From: Aliiruegeria haliotis
GTDB taxonomy: Bacteria; Pseudomonadota; Alphaproteobacteria; Rhodobacterales; Rhodobacteraceae
Length of the DNA: 64,000 bases
Direction of reading: 5' to 3'
Assembly: GCF_003003255.1 (NCBI RefSeq)
Contig: NZ_PVTD01000003.1
Coordinates: 186,001-250,000 of the forward strand
Shown here: positions 1 through 9,750 of the stretch, piece after piece
How positions within the stretch are numbered: the stretch's first letter is position 1
Layout of the letters: the number at the start of each line of letters is the position of its first letter
Notes under the pieces: generated by a model
The model's database searches: none
What the model was told of the DNA's origin: nothing
What the model saw: only the letters and a program-made list of their open reading frames with translations
Made by a program: the position numbers and the translations under genes

Positions 1-606
1 CTGATGAAGCTGCACGAGATCGAGGCGGGACCGGGGATCGACATGCTCCGGCTGGAGGCGCATGTGACCGAGCCGGTGCATGCGACCCAGCACCGGGGCC
101 ACGCAGGTGCCGCCGCCGATGCGGTGGCCCGCAGCACGCGCAAGGGACAGGCGGCGGCGCTGGAGGACCTGATCGGGCGGCTGGGCGCACGGGTCGGTCT
201 GGAGTCGATCACCCGGCTGCATCCAGCCGACAGCCACATCCCCGAGAAGACGACGAAGATCCTTGCGGCGGCCTGGTCGGAGCCGGCGCGGACCTGGCCT
301 TCCCGCCCGCCGCTGCCGCGCCCGCTGGTCCTGTTCCGACCCGAACCGGTCCATGTGGACGCGCCAGCTGATCGACCCGCGCGCCCGCCGTCGCGCCTGC
401 GGTGGCGGCGGCGGGACCTCACCGTTGTCAGTGTCACCGGCCCGGAGCGGATCGCACCGGAATGGTGGCTGGACGAACCGGAGTGGCGCTCTGGCACGCG
501 GGATTACTGGCGCGTCGAGGTGGAAGGCGGCGAGCGGCTCTGGATCTACTATGCCCATGGCGGGGCAATGTCGGCGGGGTGGTTCTGCCAGGGATGTTTC
601 GCGTGA
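1..606 (+). CDS. ImuB-like DNA polymerase Y family protein, C-terminal part (5' end outside window)
   Basis: The reading frame is open from the first base, so only the last ~200 residues are present. The tail has the pattern seen at the end of ImuB-type Y-family polymerase homologues: an ESITRLHPADSHIPE stretch, a proline/arginine-rich linker, then GPERIAPEWW, a DYWRVE segment, a GERLWIYY strand and a terminal WFCQGCFA. ImuB proteins act with ImuA and DnaE2 in SOS-induced mutagenic translesion synthesis and usually lack polymerase catalytic acids. Those would lie upstream and cannot be checked here. An upstream imuA and a downstream dnaE2 would be the usual context; dnaE2 is not downstream, because the next gene is convergent. 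The family assignment is fairly secure; the functional state is inferred. Confidence 0.75.
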   Translation: MMKLHEIEAGPGIDMLRLEAHVTEPVHATQHRGHAGAAADAVARSTRKGQAAALEDLIGRLGARVGLESITRLHPADSHIPEKTTKILAAAWSEPARTWPSRPPLPRPLVLFRPEPVHVDAPADRPARPPSRLRWRRRDLTVVSVTGPERIAPEWWLDEPEWRSGTRDYWRVEVEGGERLWIYYAHGGAMSAGWFCQGCFA

Positions 607-621
607 CCCCCAGGCCGGCGA

Positions 622-1395
622 TCAGCTTGCAGGCACCGCGACACCAACGATCGGCCCGAGCGGAAAGCCGGCATCCGAACGTCCGATGGCCGGTGCGTGG
701 AGCCGGGACACCTTGCCGTCGAAGTAAAGTGCGTTCGGCGTCTTCAGCACATCTCGGAACAGGCGACCAAAGCTGTGGAAATTGACGCGGTTCTCCGAGA
801 TCGCGAAATGCACCGTCTTGCCGTCGGGTGCCACACCGACCCCGTTGCGAATGAACCGGCTGTCGGAATCCACAAGGAAGCGCGGATGCAGCGCTCCGTC
901 GATGACCAGCATCGGGCCGGACTGGCTGGCATAGCGGCAACTCGGCGGATTGGCGGCGAAAGCCCGGCTTTCGATCACGGCGGCAGACCCGTCGCGAATG
1001 CAGAAAACGCCGTTCGGCAGCAGGCCGAAGTTGCCCGGGCCGTCGCGGGTGACCAGCGGGCCGCTCTGCACACCGTTTTCGAGGTAGAGACCAACCGGGC
1101 TGCGATCATCGTGATACATCCCGGCGTTCATTGCGAATGCCAGTTGCTGGCCCTGTTCCCGCAACGCCGAATCGATGGCCCCGAAGCCACCGTAGAGACG
1201 CCCGTCGGAATCGCTGTGCCAGAGGCGGAGATCGTCCTGGTCGGTCCGAACCGTGCAGACGGAATACCGGCTGCCATCGTGGGTCAGCCGCCGGCAGTCC
1301 GGATCGGCGGCCGCAGGTGTCACGGCCAGGAAGGGCGCCAGAAGGGCCGCCAGAATTGCCCCGCCCGTAAGGCGGACACACGCATCAAAGCGCAT
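622..1395 (-). CDS. DUF2233 / phosphodiester glycosidase family secreted protein
   Basis: A 257-residue protein with an N-terminal signal peptide (hydrophobic run to about residue 30, ending ...TPAAADPD). The rest matches the DUF2233/NAGPA-like fold: an [19 protein letters not shown] segment near residues 87-105, a [15 protein letters not shown] segment, and a later [10 protein letters not shown] and FIRNGVGV motif. The fold occurs in the mammalian uncovering enzyme, which removes GlcNAc from phosphodiesters, and in bacterial secreted proteins of unknown substrate. The start codon overlaps the 3' end of rbfA by 11 bp on the same strand, so the two are probably co-transcribed. The family is clear; the substrate is not known from sequence. 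Confidence 0.8.
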   Translation of the reverse strand: MRFDACVRLTGGAILAALLAPFLAVTPAAADPDCRRLTHDGSRYSVCTVRTDQDDLRLWHSDSDGRLYGGFGAIDSALREQGQQLAFAMNAGMYHDDRSPVGLYLENGVQSGPLVTRDGPGNFGLLPNGVFCIRDGSAAVIESRAFAANPPSCRYASQSGPMLVIDGALHPRFLVDSDSRFIRNGVGVAPDGKTVHFAISENRVNFHSFGRLFRDVLKTPNALYFDGKVSRLHAPAIGRSDAGFPLGPIVGVAVPAS

Positions 1396-1804
1396 CGTCG
1401 TCCTCTTGGTCGTCCGCGATATCCCGCTTCACCGCCTCTTGAGAGAACAGGCGGCGTGTCTCGTCCATCCGATCAAAGGTGTCGTCCAGAACGAAGCGCA
1501 ACTGCGGCGCATATTTCAACGCCAACCCCTTCGCCACCACCCGGCGCAGTTCCGACCGGTTGCGAATGAGCGCCTCCAGCGCCTCCTGCGCGTGATCGCC
1601 GCCCAGCGGCAGCACGTAGGCGGTGGCAACCTTCAGATCGGGCGATGTGCGAACTTCGGCCACAGTGATCGACATGCGGTTGAGGTCGGGGTCGTGGATG
1701 TCGCCATGGGCCAGCACATCCGAGAGCCGCCGGCGGACCAACTCACCGACGCGCAGCTGCCGCTGCGACGGGCCGGGACCAGTATGAAACTTGTTCTTTG
1801 CCAT
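1385..1804 (-). CDS. rbfA: 30S ribosome-binding factor RbfA
   Basis: RbfA is a small KH-type protein that binds the 30S subunit and helps late 16S rRNA maturation. The 139-residue product begins [20 protein letters not shown], contains the family segment [23 protein letters not shown], and has a central [19 protein letters not shown] strand, all diagnostic. The C-terminal tail is acidic (DDQEDDDAL). I prefer the ATG at 1804 because MAKNKF is the usual alphaproteobacterial start. A GTG nine bases upstream is also in frame, and the purine-rich run there lies too close to the ATG to decide the start. It is divergent from dapB and leads into the DUF2233 gene. Confidence 0.93.
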   Translation of the reverse strand: MAKNKFHTGPGPSQRQLRVGELVRRRLSDVLAHGDIHDPDLNRMSITVAEVRTSPDLKVATAYVLPLGGDHAQEALEALIRNRSELRRVVAKGLALKYAPQLRFVLDDTFDRMDETRRLFSQEAVKRDIADDQEDDDAL

Positions 1805-1902
1805 GCCTCCCACCTAGGGCGGCGGGACGGCATTCGCAAGCGGGGCTTTGCGTGACGGGGCGGCCTCGGCTAAAGGGGGCGGGTGCTGAAGTGGAGACTA
1901 CG

Positions 1903-2712
1903 ATGAGCGAAACACCCGGGATTGTTGTCATGGGCGCATCGGGCCGGATGGGCCAGATGCTTGTGCGCGAGGTGAACGCCCATCCGAAGATGCGGCTGGC
2001 AGGCGCAGTGGAACGCCCAGGGCACGGTTGGATCGGCAAGGACCTCGGGTCCGCAATGGGCGGGCAGCCGACCGGGCTCTTCGTAACCGACGATCCGCTT
2101 GAAGCGATGGCCGGCGCGCAGGGCGTGATCGATTTCACTACGCCGCAAGTCACCATCGACCTTTCCGTGATCGCGGCGCAGGCCCGCGCGGTCCACGTCA
2201 TCGGCACCACCGGCATGACGGACGAGGACATTGCGAAACTGGACGCCGCCGCGCGTCATGCCGTGATTGTGCGTGCCGGAAACATGAGCCTCGGCGTCAA
2301 CTTGCTGACGCAACTGACAAAGCAGGTCGCCGCCGCGCTCGATGAGGATTTCGACATCGAAGTGGTCGAGGCGCATCATCGCCACAAGGTGGACGCACCC
2401 TCGGGCACGGCGCTGATGCTGGGCGAGGCCGCTGCCGAAGGGCGAGGTCTGGATTTCAAGGAGGCCTACGAAGCCGCGCGGGACGGGATCACCGGCGCGC
2501 GGGCACCCGGCAAGATCGGTTTCTCAGCCATTCGCGGCGGCGACATCGTCGGTGAACACGACGTGATCTTTGCCGGCGCCGGAGAGCGAATCGTGCTGCG
2601 CCACCTGGCCAGCGACCGGGCGCTCTTTGCACGCGGCGCGCTGAAGGCAGTGCTCTGGGGGCAGGACAAGAGGCCGGGTCACTACTCCATGCTGGACGTA
2701 CTCGGGTTGTGA
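1903..2712 (+). CDS. dapB: 4-hydroxy-tetrahydrodipicolinate reductase
   Basis: DapB reduces hydroxy-tetrahydrodipicolinate with NAD(P)H in the lysine/diaminopimelate pathway, using the product of DapA (encoded at 50.7 kb). The 269-residue protein shows the Rossmann motif GASGRMG at residues 11-17 and the catalytic segment EAHHRHK at residues 156-162, followed by DAPSGTA. The frame stays open upstream to 1798, but that extension overlaps the rbfA start and is unlike DapB. ATG 1903 has a GGAG ten bases upstream and gives the standard length. The stop codon overlaps the start of the following GNAT gene, suggesting translational coupling. Confidence 0.97.
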   Translation: MSETPGIVVMGASGRMGQMLVREVNAHPKMRLAGAVERPGHGWIGKDLGSAMGGQPTGLFVTDDPLEAMAGAQGVIDFTTPQVTIDLSVIAAQARAVHVIGTTGMTDEDIAKLDAAARHAVIVRAGNMSLGVNLLTQLTKQVAAALDEDFDIEVVEAHHRHKVDAPSGTALMLGEAAAEGRGLDFKEAYEAARDGITGARAPGKIGFSAIRGGDIVGEHDVIFAGAGERIVLRHLASDRALFARGALKAVLWGQDKRPGHYSMLDVLGL

Positions 2713-3548
2713 TGTCCCATCTTGAAGCCCTGTCGGAAATCCGTTCCCTGGGATTTCGCAGCGACTTCCTGGTCCTGGCCGGAGAGAGCATGGCCGAGGT
2801 GCACCCCGACCGGATCGTCCTGCGCACCCCGGACCAGCCGGATTTCTGGTGGGGCAACCTTGTTCTGTTTCGCGACGGCCAGGTCGACCCCGTGACGCAG
2901 CCCGAGCAGTTTCGTGCCGACTTCCCACAGGCCGCACACGTCTTGGTGGCATGGGACGATCCTGCCATGACAGTCGGCCCCGGCCATTCTGCGCTGGCCG
3001 AGGCAGGGTACGAGGTCGAGTCGATGGATGTGCTGACGCTCTCCGGCAATCTGGTCGCGACGCCACCGCCCGAAAACGTGGATATTCGCCCGATCGAGAC
3101 GGATGCGGATTGGGAAAAGGTGATCGCGCTGCAATGCGAAACCGGTCTTGAGGAGGGTTTCGAACGCGCCTCCTATGAGGCCTTTCTGCGCCAACGATTC
3201 GCGTCTCGCCGATGCCAGATCGCGGAGGGCTGGGGGCGTTGGTTCGGCGCCTTCGATGGAGACCTTCTGGTTGGCGATCTCGGAATCTTCGTGGCCGCAG
3301 GGATCGCGCGCTACCAACGGGTCGAAACCCGCGCGAGCCATCGACGGCGCGGGATCTGCGCCGCACTGGTTACAGAAGGCGTGAACTGGGCGAGGTCACG
3401 GGATCCCAATGCCGTCCCGGTAATCGTCGCGCTCAGTGACGGGCCTGCCGGGCGCGTCTACCGTAGGTGCGGCTTCGCATGGGCCGAGTCGCAGGTCGCG
3501 GCGACGCTGCAGCCGAAGGGGGCGAAAGTGTCAGGCTCGTCTGACTGA
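2712..3548 (+). CDS. GNAT family N-acetyltransferase
   Basis: This 278-residue protein has an N-terminal half without a recognised motif and a C-terminal GNAT domain. The acetyl-CoA loop is visible as ETRASHRRRGICAALV (around residues 210-225), followed by a hydrophobic strand VPVIVALSDG and RVYRRCGF, the classical end of the fold. The substrate cannot be inferred. ATG 2712 overlaps the dapB stop by one base and an adjacent GTG at 2709 is an alternative start. Coupling to dapB may reflect shared expression rather than shared pathway. Confidence 0.85.
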   Translation: MSHLEALSEIRSLGFRSDFLVLAGESMAEVHPDRIVLRTPDQPDFWWGNLVLFRDGQVDPVTQPEQFRADFPQAAHVLVAWDDPAMTVGPGHSALAEAGYEVESMDVLTLSGNLVATPPPENVDIRPIETDADWEKVIALQCETGLEEGFERASYEAFLRQRFASRRCQIAEGWGRWFGAFDGDLLVGDLGIFVAAGIARYQRVETRASHRRRGICAALVTEGVNWARSRDPNAVPVIVALSDGPAGRVYRRCGFAWAESQVAATLQPKGAKVSGSSD

Positions 3549-3553
3549 CCGGC

Positions 3554-3802
3554 TCAGAAGTCGATCGCCAGGCCCTTCTTCTCCCAATCGCCGTAGCGGA
3601 CAGGTTCCAGCCCCTTGATGCGGCCGCCAAGTTCGGTCGGCATTCCATCGGCATCCGCCGCAGCCTTGCGGGCCTCGGCCTCTTCCAGGGCACGCAGCGC
3701 TGCCGGCGGAAGGGACTTGCGGCGCTCCGCTTCGGCTGCCGCCGCGGCTTCGGGGTCGATGTGTTGAGCGTCCTGCAGCTCTTCCCGGGTCTGATCGTCC
3801 AT
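3554..3802 (-). CDS. DUF1674 / SDHAF4-like succinate dehydrogenase assembly factor
   Basis: An 82-residue protein with a charged, alanine-rich N-terminal half and the conserved C-terminal block GGRIKGLEPVRYGDWEKKG ending in IDF. That block defines DUF1674, the bacterial counterpart of eukaryotic SDHAF4/Sdh8, which chaperones the flavinylated SdhA subunit of complex II. No sdh gene lies in the window. The gene is convergent with the upstream GNAT gene and divergent from rsmB. The family call is strong; the assembly role is transferred from the eukaryotic homologue. Confidence 0.85.
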   Translation of the reverse strand: MDDQTREELQDAQHIDPEAAAAAEAERRKSLPPAALRALEEAEARKAAADADGMPTELGGRIKGLEPVRYGDWEKKGLAIDF

Positions 3803-3875
3803 GCGCTTGTCCTTGTCGCTGATCCCCCGGTGATATACGCCCCGCGGATCAAAGAACCAAGGGAAGGGCCGTCAC

Positions 3876-5165
3876 ATGACCGGGAAGGGCCGGAGCGGAA
3901 AGGTCAGCGGGGTCGCCCCGCGACAACTGGCGCTGGATCTGCTGCAAGGTGTCTGGGAAGAGGGCCTGTTGCTGGCGGAGATGGAAACGCACCCCCATTT
4001 CGCCGAAGCTCCGCCCGAGATCCGTGCCCGCGCGGGCAGGCTCGCCCGGCGGACCCTGCGGCTCGCCGGGCGAGCCGATGCGGCCCTGAAACCCTACCTG
4101 AAGCGCGATCCCGGCGCCGGCATTCGCGCCCTTCTGCGGCTTGCGACGGTCGAGATGCTGTCGGAGGGAGAGGCGGCCCATGGCGTCGTCAACGCCGCCG
4201 TGAGCATGGCGCGAAAGGAACAGCCCAAGGCGGCGCCCATGGTCAACGCCGTTCTGCGACGCGTTGCAGAGGGAGGGTTGGCATCCTGGCAGACCGCCCA
4301 GCCCCAAAGGTTGCCGAACTGGCTCCGTGGCCGTCTCGGTGCGCAATATGGCAATGCCCGCGTCGCGCGGATGGAGGCCCGTTTCGAGGCAGACCCGCCG
4401 CTGGACCTGACACTCAAATCCAACGCGGATACGGTCCTGCCAGCCGGTGACCGCTTACCGACCGGCAGCCTCAGGTTGCCCCGGGCCGGTCAGGTCTCCG
4501 CGTTGCCAGGCTATGCTGAAGGCGACTGGTGGGTCCAGGATGCCGCCGCGGCCCTTCCCGCGCGGCTCCTCGGGGTGTCGCAGGGCGAGAAGGTTCTGGA
4601 CATGTGCGCCGCGCCCGGGGGCAAGACCCTGCAACTGGCCGCGGCCGGAGCAAATGTGACGGCGCTCGATGTGTCAGAGGCCCGGTTGGAGCGATTGCAG
4701 GACAACCTCGCCCGAACCCGCCTGACGGCTGAGATCGTGGCCGCCGACGCCCTAGAGTGGGAACCGGAAGGCACCTTCCATGCCATCCTGCTCGATGCCC
4801 CCTGCTCCGCGACCGGAACGATCCGCCGGCACCCGGACCTCCCTTTCATCAAGGACTCCGCCGGGATCAAACCGCTCTTTGAGTTGCAGGCGGAGATGGC
4901 GGACCGGGCGGTGAACTGGCTCAGGCCCGGCGGGCGGATGGTGTTCTGCACCTGCTCGCTGCTGCCGGAGGAAGGCGAGGCGCAGTTGGAGGCATTGCTG
5001 CGCAGACATCCGAACCTGTCACCCGATACGGGGGCCGTAGAGGCTATGCCGGACATCGACCCGGAGTGGATCGCCGCCCCCGGCGCGTTGCGCATCACTC
5101 CCGACATGTGGCCGGAACGCGGCGGTCTGGACGGGTTTTTCATCGCGGCGCTGCGGAAGGCCTGA
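3876..5165 (+). CDS. rsmB: 16S rRNA (cytosine(967)-C(5))-methyltransferase RsmB
   Basis: RsmB methylates C967 of 16S rRNA using S-adenosylmethionine. The 429-residue protein has an N-terminal NusB-like helical domain (residues ~15-140, with EMLSEGEAAHGVVNAAVSMA and AAPMVNAVLRR) and a C-terminal methyltransferase domain with the SAM loop DMCAAPGGKT. Two catalytic cysteines are visible: Cys310 in DAPCSATGT (motif IV) and Cys360 in FCTCSLLPEEG (motif VI, the nucleophile in this family). Length and domain order fit RsmB. The downstream heparinase-like gene follows within about 50 bp on the same strand. Confidence 0.93.
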   Translation: MTGKGRSGKVSGVAPRQLALDLLQGVWEEGLLLAEMETHPHFAEAPPEIRARAGRLARRTLRLAGRADAALKPYLKRDPGAGIRALLRLATVEMLSEGEAAHGVVNAAVSMARKEQPKAAPMVNAVLRRVAEGGLASWQTAQPQRLPNWLRGRLGAQYGNARVARMEARFEADPPLDLTLKSNADTVLPAGDRLPTGSLRLPRAGQVSALPGYAEGDWWVQDAAAALPARLLGVSQGEKVLDMCAAPGGKTLQLAAAGANVTALDVSEARLERLQDNLARTRLTAEIVAADALEWEPEGTFHAILLDAPCSATGTIRRHPDLPFIKDSAGIKPLFELQAEMADRAVNWLRPGGRMVFCTCSLLPEEGEAQLEALLRRHPNLSPDTGAVEAMPDIDPEWIAAPGALRITPDMWPERGGLDGFFIAALRKA

Positions 5166-5218
5166 CAGGCGCTGCGCCGCCGCATAGTGTCGGCGCAACG
5201 GCAATGCGGGCACGAGCG

Positions 5219-6982
5219 ATGGAGCACACAGAGGGAAAACCGACCTGGCAGGAACAGCGTACGCGGTTCCTGAATCGGGTTGCTGCGCGCCGTGCGGCGC
5301 GTGCCCGTCCTGCCACGGCCTTCCTGTCACAACCCGAGCCACGCACCATTGGAACCTTCTCCAAGGGACGCCAGTTGCTTGCCGGCAATTTCCTGTTCGC
5401 CGGCTTTCTCGTCGAGGCTCCGGACAGTTCCCCGTGGGACATCCGGATGCCCGCGCCGCGTTTCGAGGAGGATCTGCACGGCTTCCGCTGGCTGGACGAC
5501 CTTGCCGCCGTCGGCGACCTGCCTTCGCGGCGGGCAGCGCAAAGCTGGACCTGGGACTGGATCGCCCGCTACGGTCGCGGACGCGGCGCCGGATGGACGC
5601 CGGACCTGACCGGACGCCGGGTGATCCGGTGGATCAATCACGCGATTTTCCTGTTGCGGGGCCAAGACGCAGACGCCTCCCGCGCTTTCTTTGCCGCGCT
5701 TGGGGCGCAGACGATCTTCCTGTCCCGGCGCTGGCACGTGGCGGCCTCCGGCCTGCCCCGTTTCGAGGCATTGACCGGGTTGATCTACGCAGGGTTGTCG
5801 CTGGCCGGACAAGAAACCCATGTCGCCCCGGCCGTGAAGGCCCTGTGCAAGGAATGCAATGCGCTGATCGACAAGAGCGGCGGGCTGCCGACGCGCAACC
5901 CAGAGGAACTGCTCGAAGTCTTTACCCTGCTGATCTGGACGGCGCAGGCGTTGATCGATTCAGGACGGCACCCCGACGCACCGCTGGAGGCCGCGATCGT
6001 GCGCATGGCCCCGACATTGCGGGCGCTGCGCCATTCCGATGGCAGCCTGGCGCGGTTTCATGGTGGGGGGCGCGGGATGGAAGGGCGGTTGGACCATGCC
6101 CTTGCGGCATCCGGCATCCGGCCGGAACCGCACGAGGGGTTGGCGATGGGATTTGCCCGCATGGCCGCCGGACGGACCACCGTCCTGGTCGATGCTGCAG
6201 CGCCACCGACCGGAGAGGCGTCGGTCAACGCCCATGCCTCCACCCTTGCCTTCGAGCTGACATCCGGCCGGCGCCCGATCGTGGTGAACTGCGGCCCCGG
6301 CGCGACATTCGGTGAGACCTGGCGACGTGCAGGCCGGGCAACCCCCAGCCACTCCACGCTTGGGGTGGATGGCCTGTCATCCTCCCGCCTCGGCGTCGTG
6401 GGGCTGGGCCGTGGTCGGCGGGGCGAGATCCTGCACGACCTGCCGTCGGAGGTCCGTGCGCAATTCTCGGCCAACGCCCACCTTGTCCACCTGCTCGCGG
6501 GCCACGACGGCTACGTCGCCACGCACGGCCTGACACATGTGCGCCAGCTTGGGCTGGCGCGAGACGGGCGTGCGCTCGAGGGCGAAGACACGCTTGGGGC
6601 GCTGAACGAAGCCGACCGCGCCCGGTTCGAGCGTCAGTTGACCGCGACCCAGCTTCAGGGCGTGTCCTTCACGATTCGGTTTCACCTGCACCCGGACGTG
6701 GATGCGACGCTCGACATGGGAGGATACGCCGTATCTCTCGGCCTCAAGAGCGGCGAGATATGGGTTTTCCGGCACGAAGGGTCCTCCAGGCTCTCGCTGG
6801 AGCCGTCAGTCTACCTCGAGGCTGGCCGGCTGAAGCCGCGTGCGACAAAACAGATCGTGATTTCGGGCCGGGTTGTCGACGCAGCCTGCCAGATCAACTG
6901 GACCTTCGCGAAGGCACAGGATACCCCGCAGGCAATCCGCGACATCGTCAGGGACGACGATGAACACCTGAGTGACGACTGA
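5219..6982 (+). CDS. Heparinase II/III family protein
   Basis: A 587-residue protein of the heparinase II/III-like family. The N-terminal half forms a helical toroid (for example [37 protein letters not shown]) and the C-terminal half is a beta-rich domain with [24 protein letters not shown], the conserved region carrying the His of this family. There is no signal peptide. Family members degrade acidic polysaccharides, but this widely conserved rhodobacterial form sits between rsmB and purH and its substrate is unknown. ATG 5219 ([20 protein letters not shown]) is favoured because the N-terminus then matches the expected [17 protein letters not shown] block. ATG 5204 is an alternative; an earlier start would overlap rsmB. 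Confidence 0.85.
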   Translation: MEHTEGKPTWQEQRTRFLNRVAARRAARARPATAFLSQPEPRTIGTFSKGRQLLAGNFLFAGFLVEAPDSSPWDIRMPAPRFEEDLHGFRWLDDLAAVGDLPSRRAAQSWTWDWIARYGRGRGAGWTPDLTGRRVIRWINHAIFLLRGQDADASRAFFAALGAQTIFLSRRWHVAASGLPRFEALTGLIYAGLSLAGQETHVAPAVKALCKECNALIDKSGGLPTRNPEELLEVFTLLIWTAQALIDSGRHPDAPLEAAIVRMAPTLRALRHSDGSLARFHGGGRGMEGRLDHALAASGIRPEPHEGLAMGFARMAAGRTTVLVDAAAPPTGEASVNAHASTLAFELTSGRRPIVVNCGPGATFGETWRRAGRATPSHSTLGVDGLSSSRLGVVGLGRGRRGEILHDLPSEVRAQFSANAHLVHLLAGHDGYVATHGLTHVRQLGLARDGRALEGEDTLGALNEADRARFERQLTATQLQGVSFTIRFHLHPDVDATLDMGGYAVSLGLKSGEIWVFRHEGSSRLSLEPSVYLEAGRLKPRATKQIVISGRVVDAACQINWTFAKAQDTPQAIRDIVRDDDEHLSDD

Positions 6983-6998
6983 CCGAAGGACCGCTGCC

Positions 6999-8588
6999 AT
7001 GACCGACACCCGCCCCATCCGCCGTGCCCTGCTCTCTGTTTCCGACAAGGAGGGTCTCGTGGATCTCGGCCGGGCGCTCGACGCGCGCGGGGTGGAATTG
7101 CTCTCCACGGGTGGCACAGCGCACACGCTGCGCCAGGCCGGGCTGGAGGTCGTCGATGTGGCCGAGGTGACCGGCTTCCCGGAGATGATGGACGGTCGCG
7201 TGAAGACGTTGCATCCCAAGGTCCACGGTGGCCTTCTGGCCCTGCGGGACAATGACGAGCATGTCGCCGCGATGACGGAGCACGGCATCGTCGAGATCGA
7301 CCTGCTGGTGGTCAACCTCTATCCCTTCGAAGCAACTGTTGCGAAGGGCGCCGACTACGACACCTGCATCGAGAACATCGACATCGGCGGCCCGGCGATG
7401 ATCCGTGCGGCGGCCAAGAACCACGCGTTCGTTTCGGTCGTGGTGGATGTCCAGGACTACGAGAAGCTGCTGGGAGACATGGACCAGCACGACGGCGGCA
7501 CCTGCCCGAAGTTCCGCAGGAAGCTGGCGCAGACCGCCTACGCCCGCACAGCAGCCTACGATGCGGCAGTGTCGTCGTGGATGGCGGATGCCATCGGCGT
7601 CGAAACCCCGCGACGGCGTGCCGTTGCCGGCACCCTCGCCCAGACCATGCGCTACGGCGAGAACCCGCACCAGAAGGCGGCCTTCTACACGGACGGCTCC
7701 GACCGGCCCGGCGTGGCCTCCGCCGTGCAGCATCAGGGCAAGGAGCTGTCCTACAACAACATCAACGACACCGACGCGGCATTTGAACTGGTCGCAGAGT
7801 TTTCTCCCGAGGACGGCCCGGCCTGCGCGATCATCAAGCATGCCAATCCCTGCGGCGTGGCGCGCGGCGCTTCCCTCGAAGAGGCCTATCGCCGTGCCTT
7901 CGATTGCGATCGCACTTCCGCCTTCGGTGGCATCATCGCCCTGAACCAGCCGCTGGACGGCGCCACGGCGAAGGCCATCAGCGAGATCTTCACCGAGGTC
8001 GTCATCGCGCCGGACGCTGATGACGCCGCCCGGGAGGTCTTCGCCGCGAAGAAGAACCTCCGCCTGCTTACAACAGGTGGTCTGCCTGATCCCCTGGCTG
8101 CGGCACGGACGATCCGCCAGGTGTCCGGTGGCTACCTCGTGCAGGACAAGGACAATGGTCATGTCTCGATCGACGACCTGAAGGTCGTCACGGAGCGGCA
8201 ACCGACCGAGCAGGAGCTGAAGGATCTGCTCTTCGCCTGGAAAGTTGCCAAGCACGTCAAATCCAATGCCATCGTCTATGTGAAGGATGCCGCAACGGTT
8301 GGCGTAGGCGCCGGACAGATGAGCCGGGTGGACTCGACCCGCATCGCCGCCCGCAAGGCACAGGACATGGCCGAAGCACTCGGCCTCTCCGCGCCACTGA
8401 CCCAAGGATCGGTCGTTGCCTCCGACGCCTTCTTCCCCTTCGCGGACGGGCTGCTGACAGCGGCGGAAGCCGGGGCGACCGCTGTGATCCAGCCCGGCGG
8501 ATCGATGCGCGACAAGGAGGTGATCGCCGCCGCGGACGAGGCCGGCATCGCCATGGTCTTCTCGGGCATGCGCCACTTCCGGCACTGA
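6999..8588 (+). CDS. purH: Bifunctional AICAR formyltransferase / IMP cyclohydrolase
   Basis: PurH performs the last two steps of de novo IMP synthesis. The 529-residue protein has the N-terminal IMP cyclohydrolase domain ([56 protein letters not shown]) and the C-terminal formyltransferase domain ([48 protein letters not shown] and a terminal GMRHFRH). ATG 6999 is preceded by GAAGGA at 6984-6989; an upstream in-frame GTG overlaps the previous gene and is less likely. lspA begins five bases after the stop, so purH is probably part of the rsmB-to-M16 transcript. Confidence 0.98.
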   Translation: MTDTRPIRRALLSVSDKEGLVDLGRALDARGVELLSTGGTAHTLRQAGLEVVDVAEVTGFPEMMDGRVKTLHPKVHGGLLALRDNDEHVAAMTEHGIVEIDLLVVNLYPFEATVAKGADYDTCIENIDIGGPAMIRAAAKNHAFVSVVVDVQDYEKLLGDMDQHDGGTCPKFRRKLAQTAYARTAAYDAAVSSWMADAIGVETPRRRAVAGTLAQTMRYGENPHQKAAFYTDGSDRPGVASAVQHQGKELSYNNINDTDAAFELVAEFSPEDGPACAIIKHANPCGVARGASLEEAYRRAFDCDRTSAFGGIIALNQPLDGATAKAISEIFTEVVIAPDADDAAREVFAAKKNLRLLTTGGLPDPLAAARTIRQVSGGYLVQDKDNGHVSIDDLKVVTERQPTEQELKDLLFAWKVAKHVKSNAIVYVKDAATVGVGAGQMSRVDSTRIAARKAQDMAEALGLSAPLTQGSVVASDAFFPFADGLLTAAEAGATAVIQPGGSMRDKEVIAAADEAGIAMVFSGMRHFRH

Positions 8589-8592
8589 CCGC

Positions 8593-9075
8593 ATGCGGCT
8601 GCTCTGGATATCGGCCGGCCTGGCGTTTCTGCTGGACCAGTTCACCAAGAACTTCGTGTTTTACACGATGAACCTGGTGACGGAGGAGGTCATTGACGTC
8701 CTGCCTCCCTACCTGGTGCTGCGCAAGGGAATGAACACAGGCGTCAACTTCGGGCTGTTTGCCGACAGCGCCGCAGGACAGCGTTGGATCCTGATCGCGC
8801 TCTCTATCGTGCTGTGCCTGATGCTTTGGTACTGGGCGCGCCGGAACTACAATGCCGGGATCGAGTACATCTCCGCCGGCCTCGTAATCGGCGGCGCCTT
8901 GGGCAATGCCTTCGACCGGCTGATCTATCCCGGGGTTCTGGATTTCCTCAACATGTCATGCTGCGGCATCGACAACCCCTATGTCTTCAACCTCGCCGAC
9001 GTCTTCATTTTCGCCGGCGCGATGGGGCTTGTCTTCTTCGGCGGCGAGGGGCGCAGAGGCGAAAACGCCTCGTGA
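8593..9075 (+). CDS. lspA: Lipoprotein signal peptidase (signal peptidase II)
   Basis: LspA is the inner-membrane aspartyl protease that cleaves prolipoproteins before the lipidated cysteine. The 160-residue protein has four hydrophobic segments and both family motifs: GNAFDRL with Asp108 and NLADVFIF with Asp136, the catalytic pair. NTGVNFGLF at about residue 53 is the conserved NxGxxF region. It lies five bases after purH and just before a lipoprotein gene (DUF3035), one of its likely substrates. Confidence 0.96.
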   Translation: MRLLWISAGLAFLLDQFTKNFVFYTMNLVTEEVIDVLPPYLVLRKGMNTGVNFGLFADSAAGQRWILIALSIVLCLMLWYWARRNYNAGIEYISAGLVIGGALGNAFDRLIYPGVLDFLNMSCCGIDNPYVFNLADVFIFAGAMGLVFFGGEGRRGENAS

Positions 9076-9127
9076 CGCGGCCTGCGGGTTGCGATACACA
9101 GACGCAAAGACGGTTCAGGAGGCAGTA

Positions 9128-9664
9128 ATGCGGGCAGCAAAAGTGGCAAGGGCGGGCATCATGCTTGCGCTGGTTGCACTGGTGGCTGCCTGTTCGCGCG
9201 GCGACCCCAGCATGATGCACATTCAGCGGGGCATGACCACGCCGGATGAATTCGCCATCCTGCCGAACAAACCGATCGAGACCCCTCCGAACTACAACGA
9301 CCTTCCGGCGCCGAACCCGCTTGGCGGCAACCGCACGGACGTGAATCCGGAGGCGGAGGCCATTGCGGCGCTTGGCGGCAATCCTGCCCGTGTCGTCCGC
9401 GATGGCAAGATCGTGGCCGATTCCGGCCTGATCCGGCACACGACACGATATGGTGTCGAGCAGAACGTGCGTGCCAACCTGGCGCTGGAGGATCTGGAGT
9501 ACCGCAAGCGCAATCGCGGGCGGGCGCTGGAGCGTCTTTTCCAGGTTCCGACCTATTATTCCGCGTATGAACGTCAGGCAATCGATCAGCACGGCGCACT
9601 TTGGTACTATCGTGCGCGCGGCCTGCCGACGCCGGCTGCCCCCTCCGACCCCGAAGTCGACTGA
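9128..9664 (+). CDS. DUF3035 domain lipoprotein
   Basis: A 178-residue lipoprotein. The N-terminus has a positively charged start, a hydrophobic stretch and a lipobox LVAAC at about residues 18-22. The mature part carries the DUF3035 features: GMTTPDEFAILPNKPIETPP, then LPAPNPLGGNRTDVNP. The function of DUF3035 is unknown; the domain resembles the short beta-barrel-associated lipoproteins common in alphaproteobacteria. ATG 9128 has a good AGGAGG sequence at 9118-9122; the longer open frame overlaps lspA and would bury the signal sequence. A separate promoter may follow before the M16 genes. Confidence 0.88.
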   Translation: MRAAKVARAGIMLALVALVAACSRGDPSMMHIQRGMTTPDEFAILPNKPIETPPNYNDLPAPNPLGGNRTDVNPEAEAIAALGGNPARVVRDGKIVADSGLIRHTTRYGVEQNVRANLALEDLEYRKRNRGRALERLFQVPTYYSAYERQAIDQHGALWYYRARGLPTPAAPSDPEVD

Positions 9665-9691
9665 CGACCCCTCACATCCTCGTAGGGTCGC

Positions 9692-9719
9692 TTGAACGGC
9701 GCGCCCTGGGTCGTATGTT
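9692..9719 (+). promoter_or_regulatory. Candidate sigma-70 promoter upstream of the M16 pair
   Basis: TTGAAC (9692-9697), a 16-base spacer and TATGTT (9714-9719), 31 bases before the M16 start codon. Consensus match only. Confidence 0.4.
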
Positions 9720-9750
9720 GACGCCTATTGCGCTCTACAAGGAGTCCCGG

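Noticed and set aside
6948-8648. 566-codon open frame on the minus strand opposite purH
   Set aside because: Exact antisense of purH, with His/Val/Arg-rich shadow composition and no family. purH is unmistakable.
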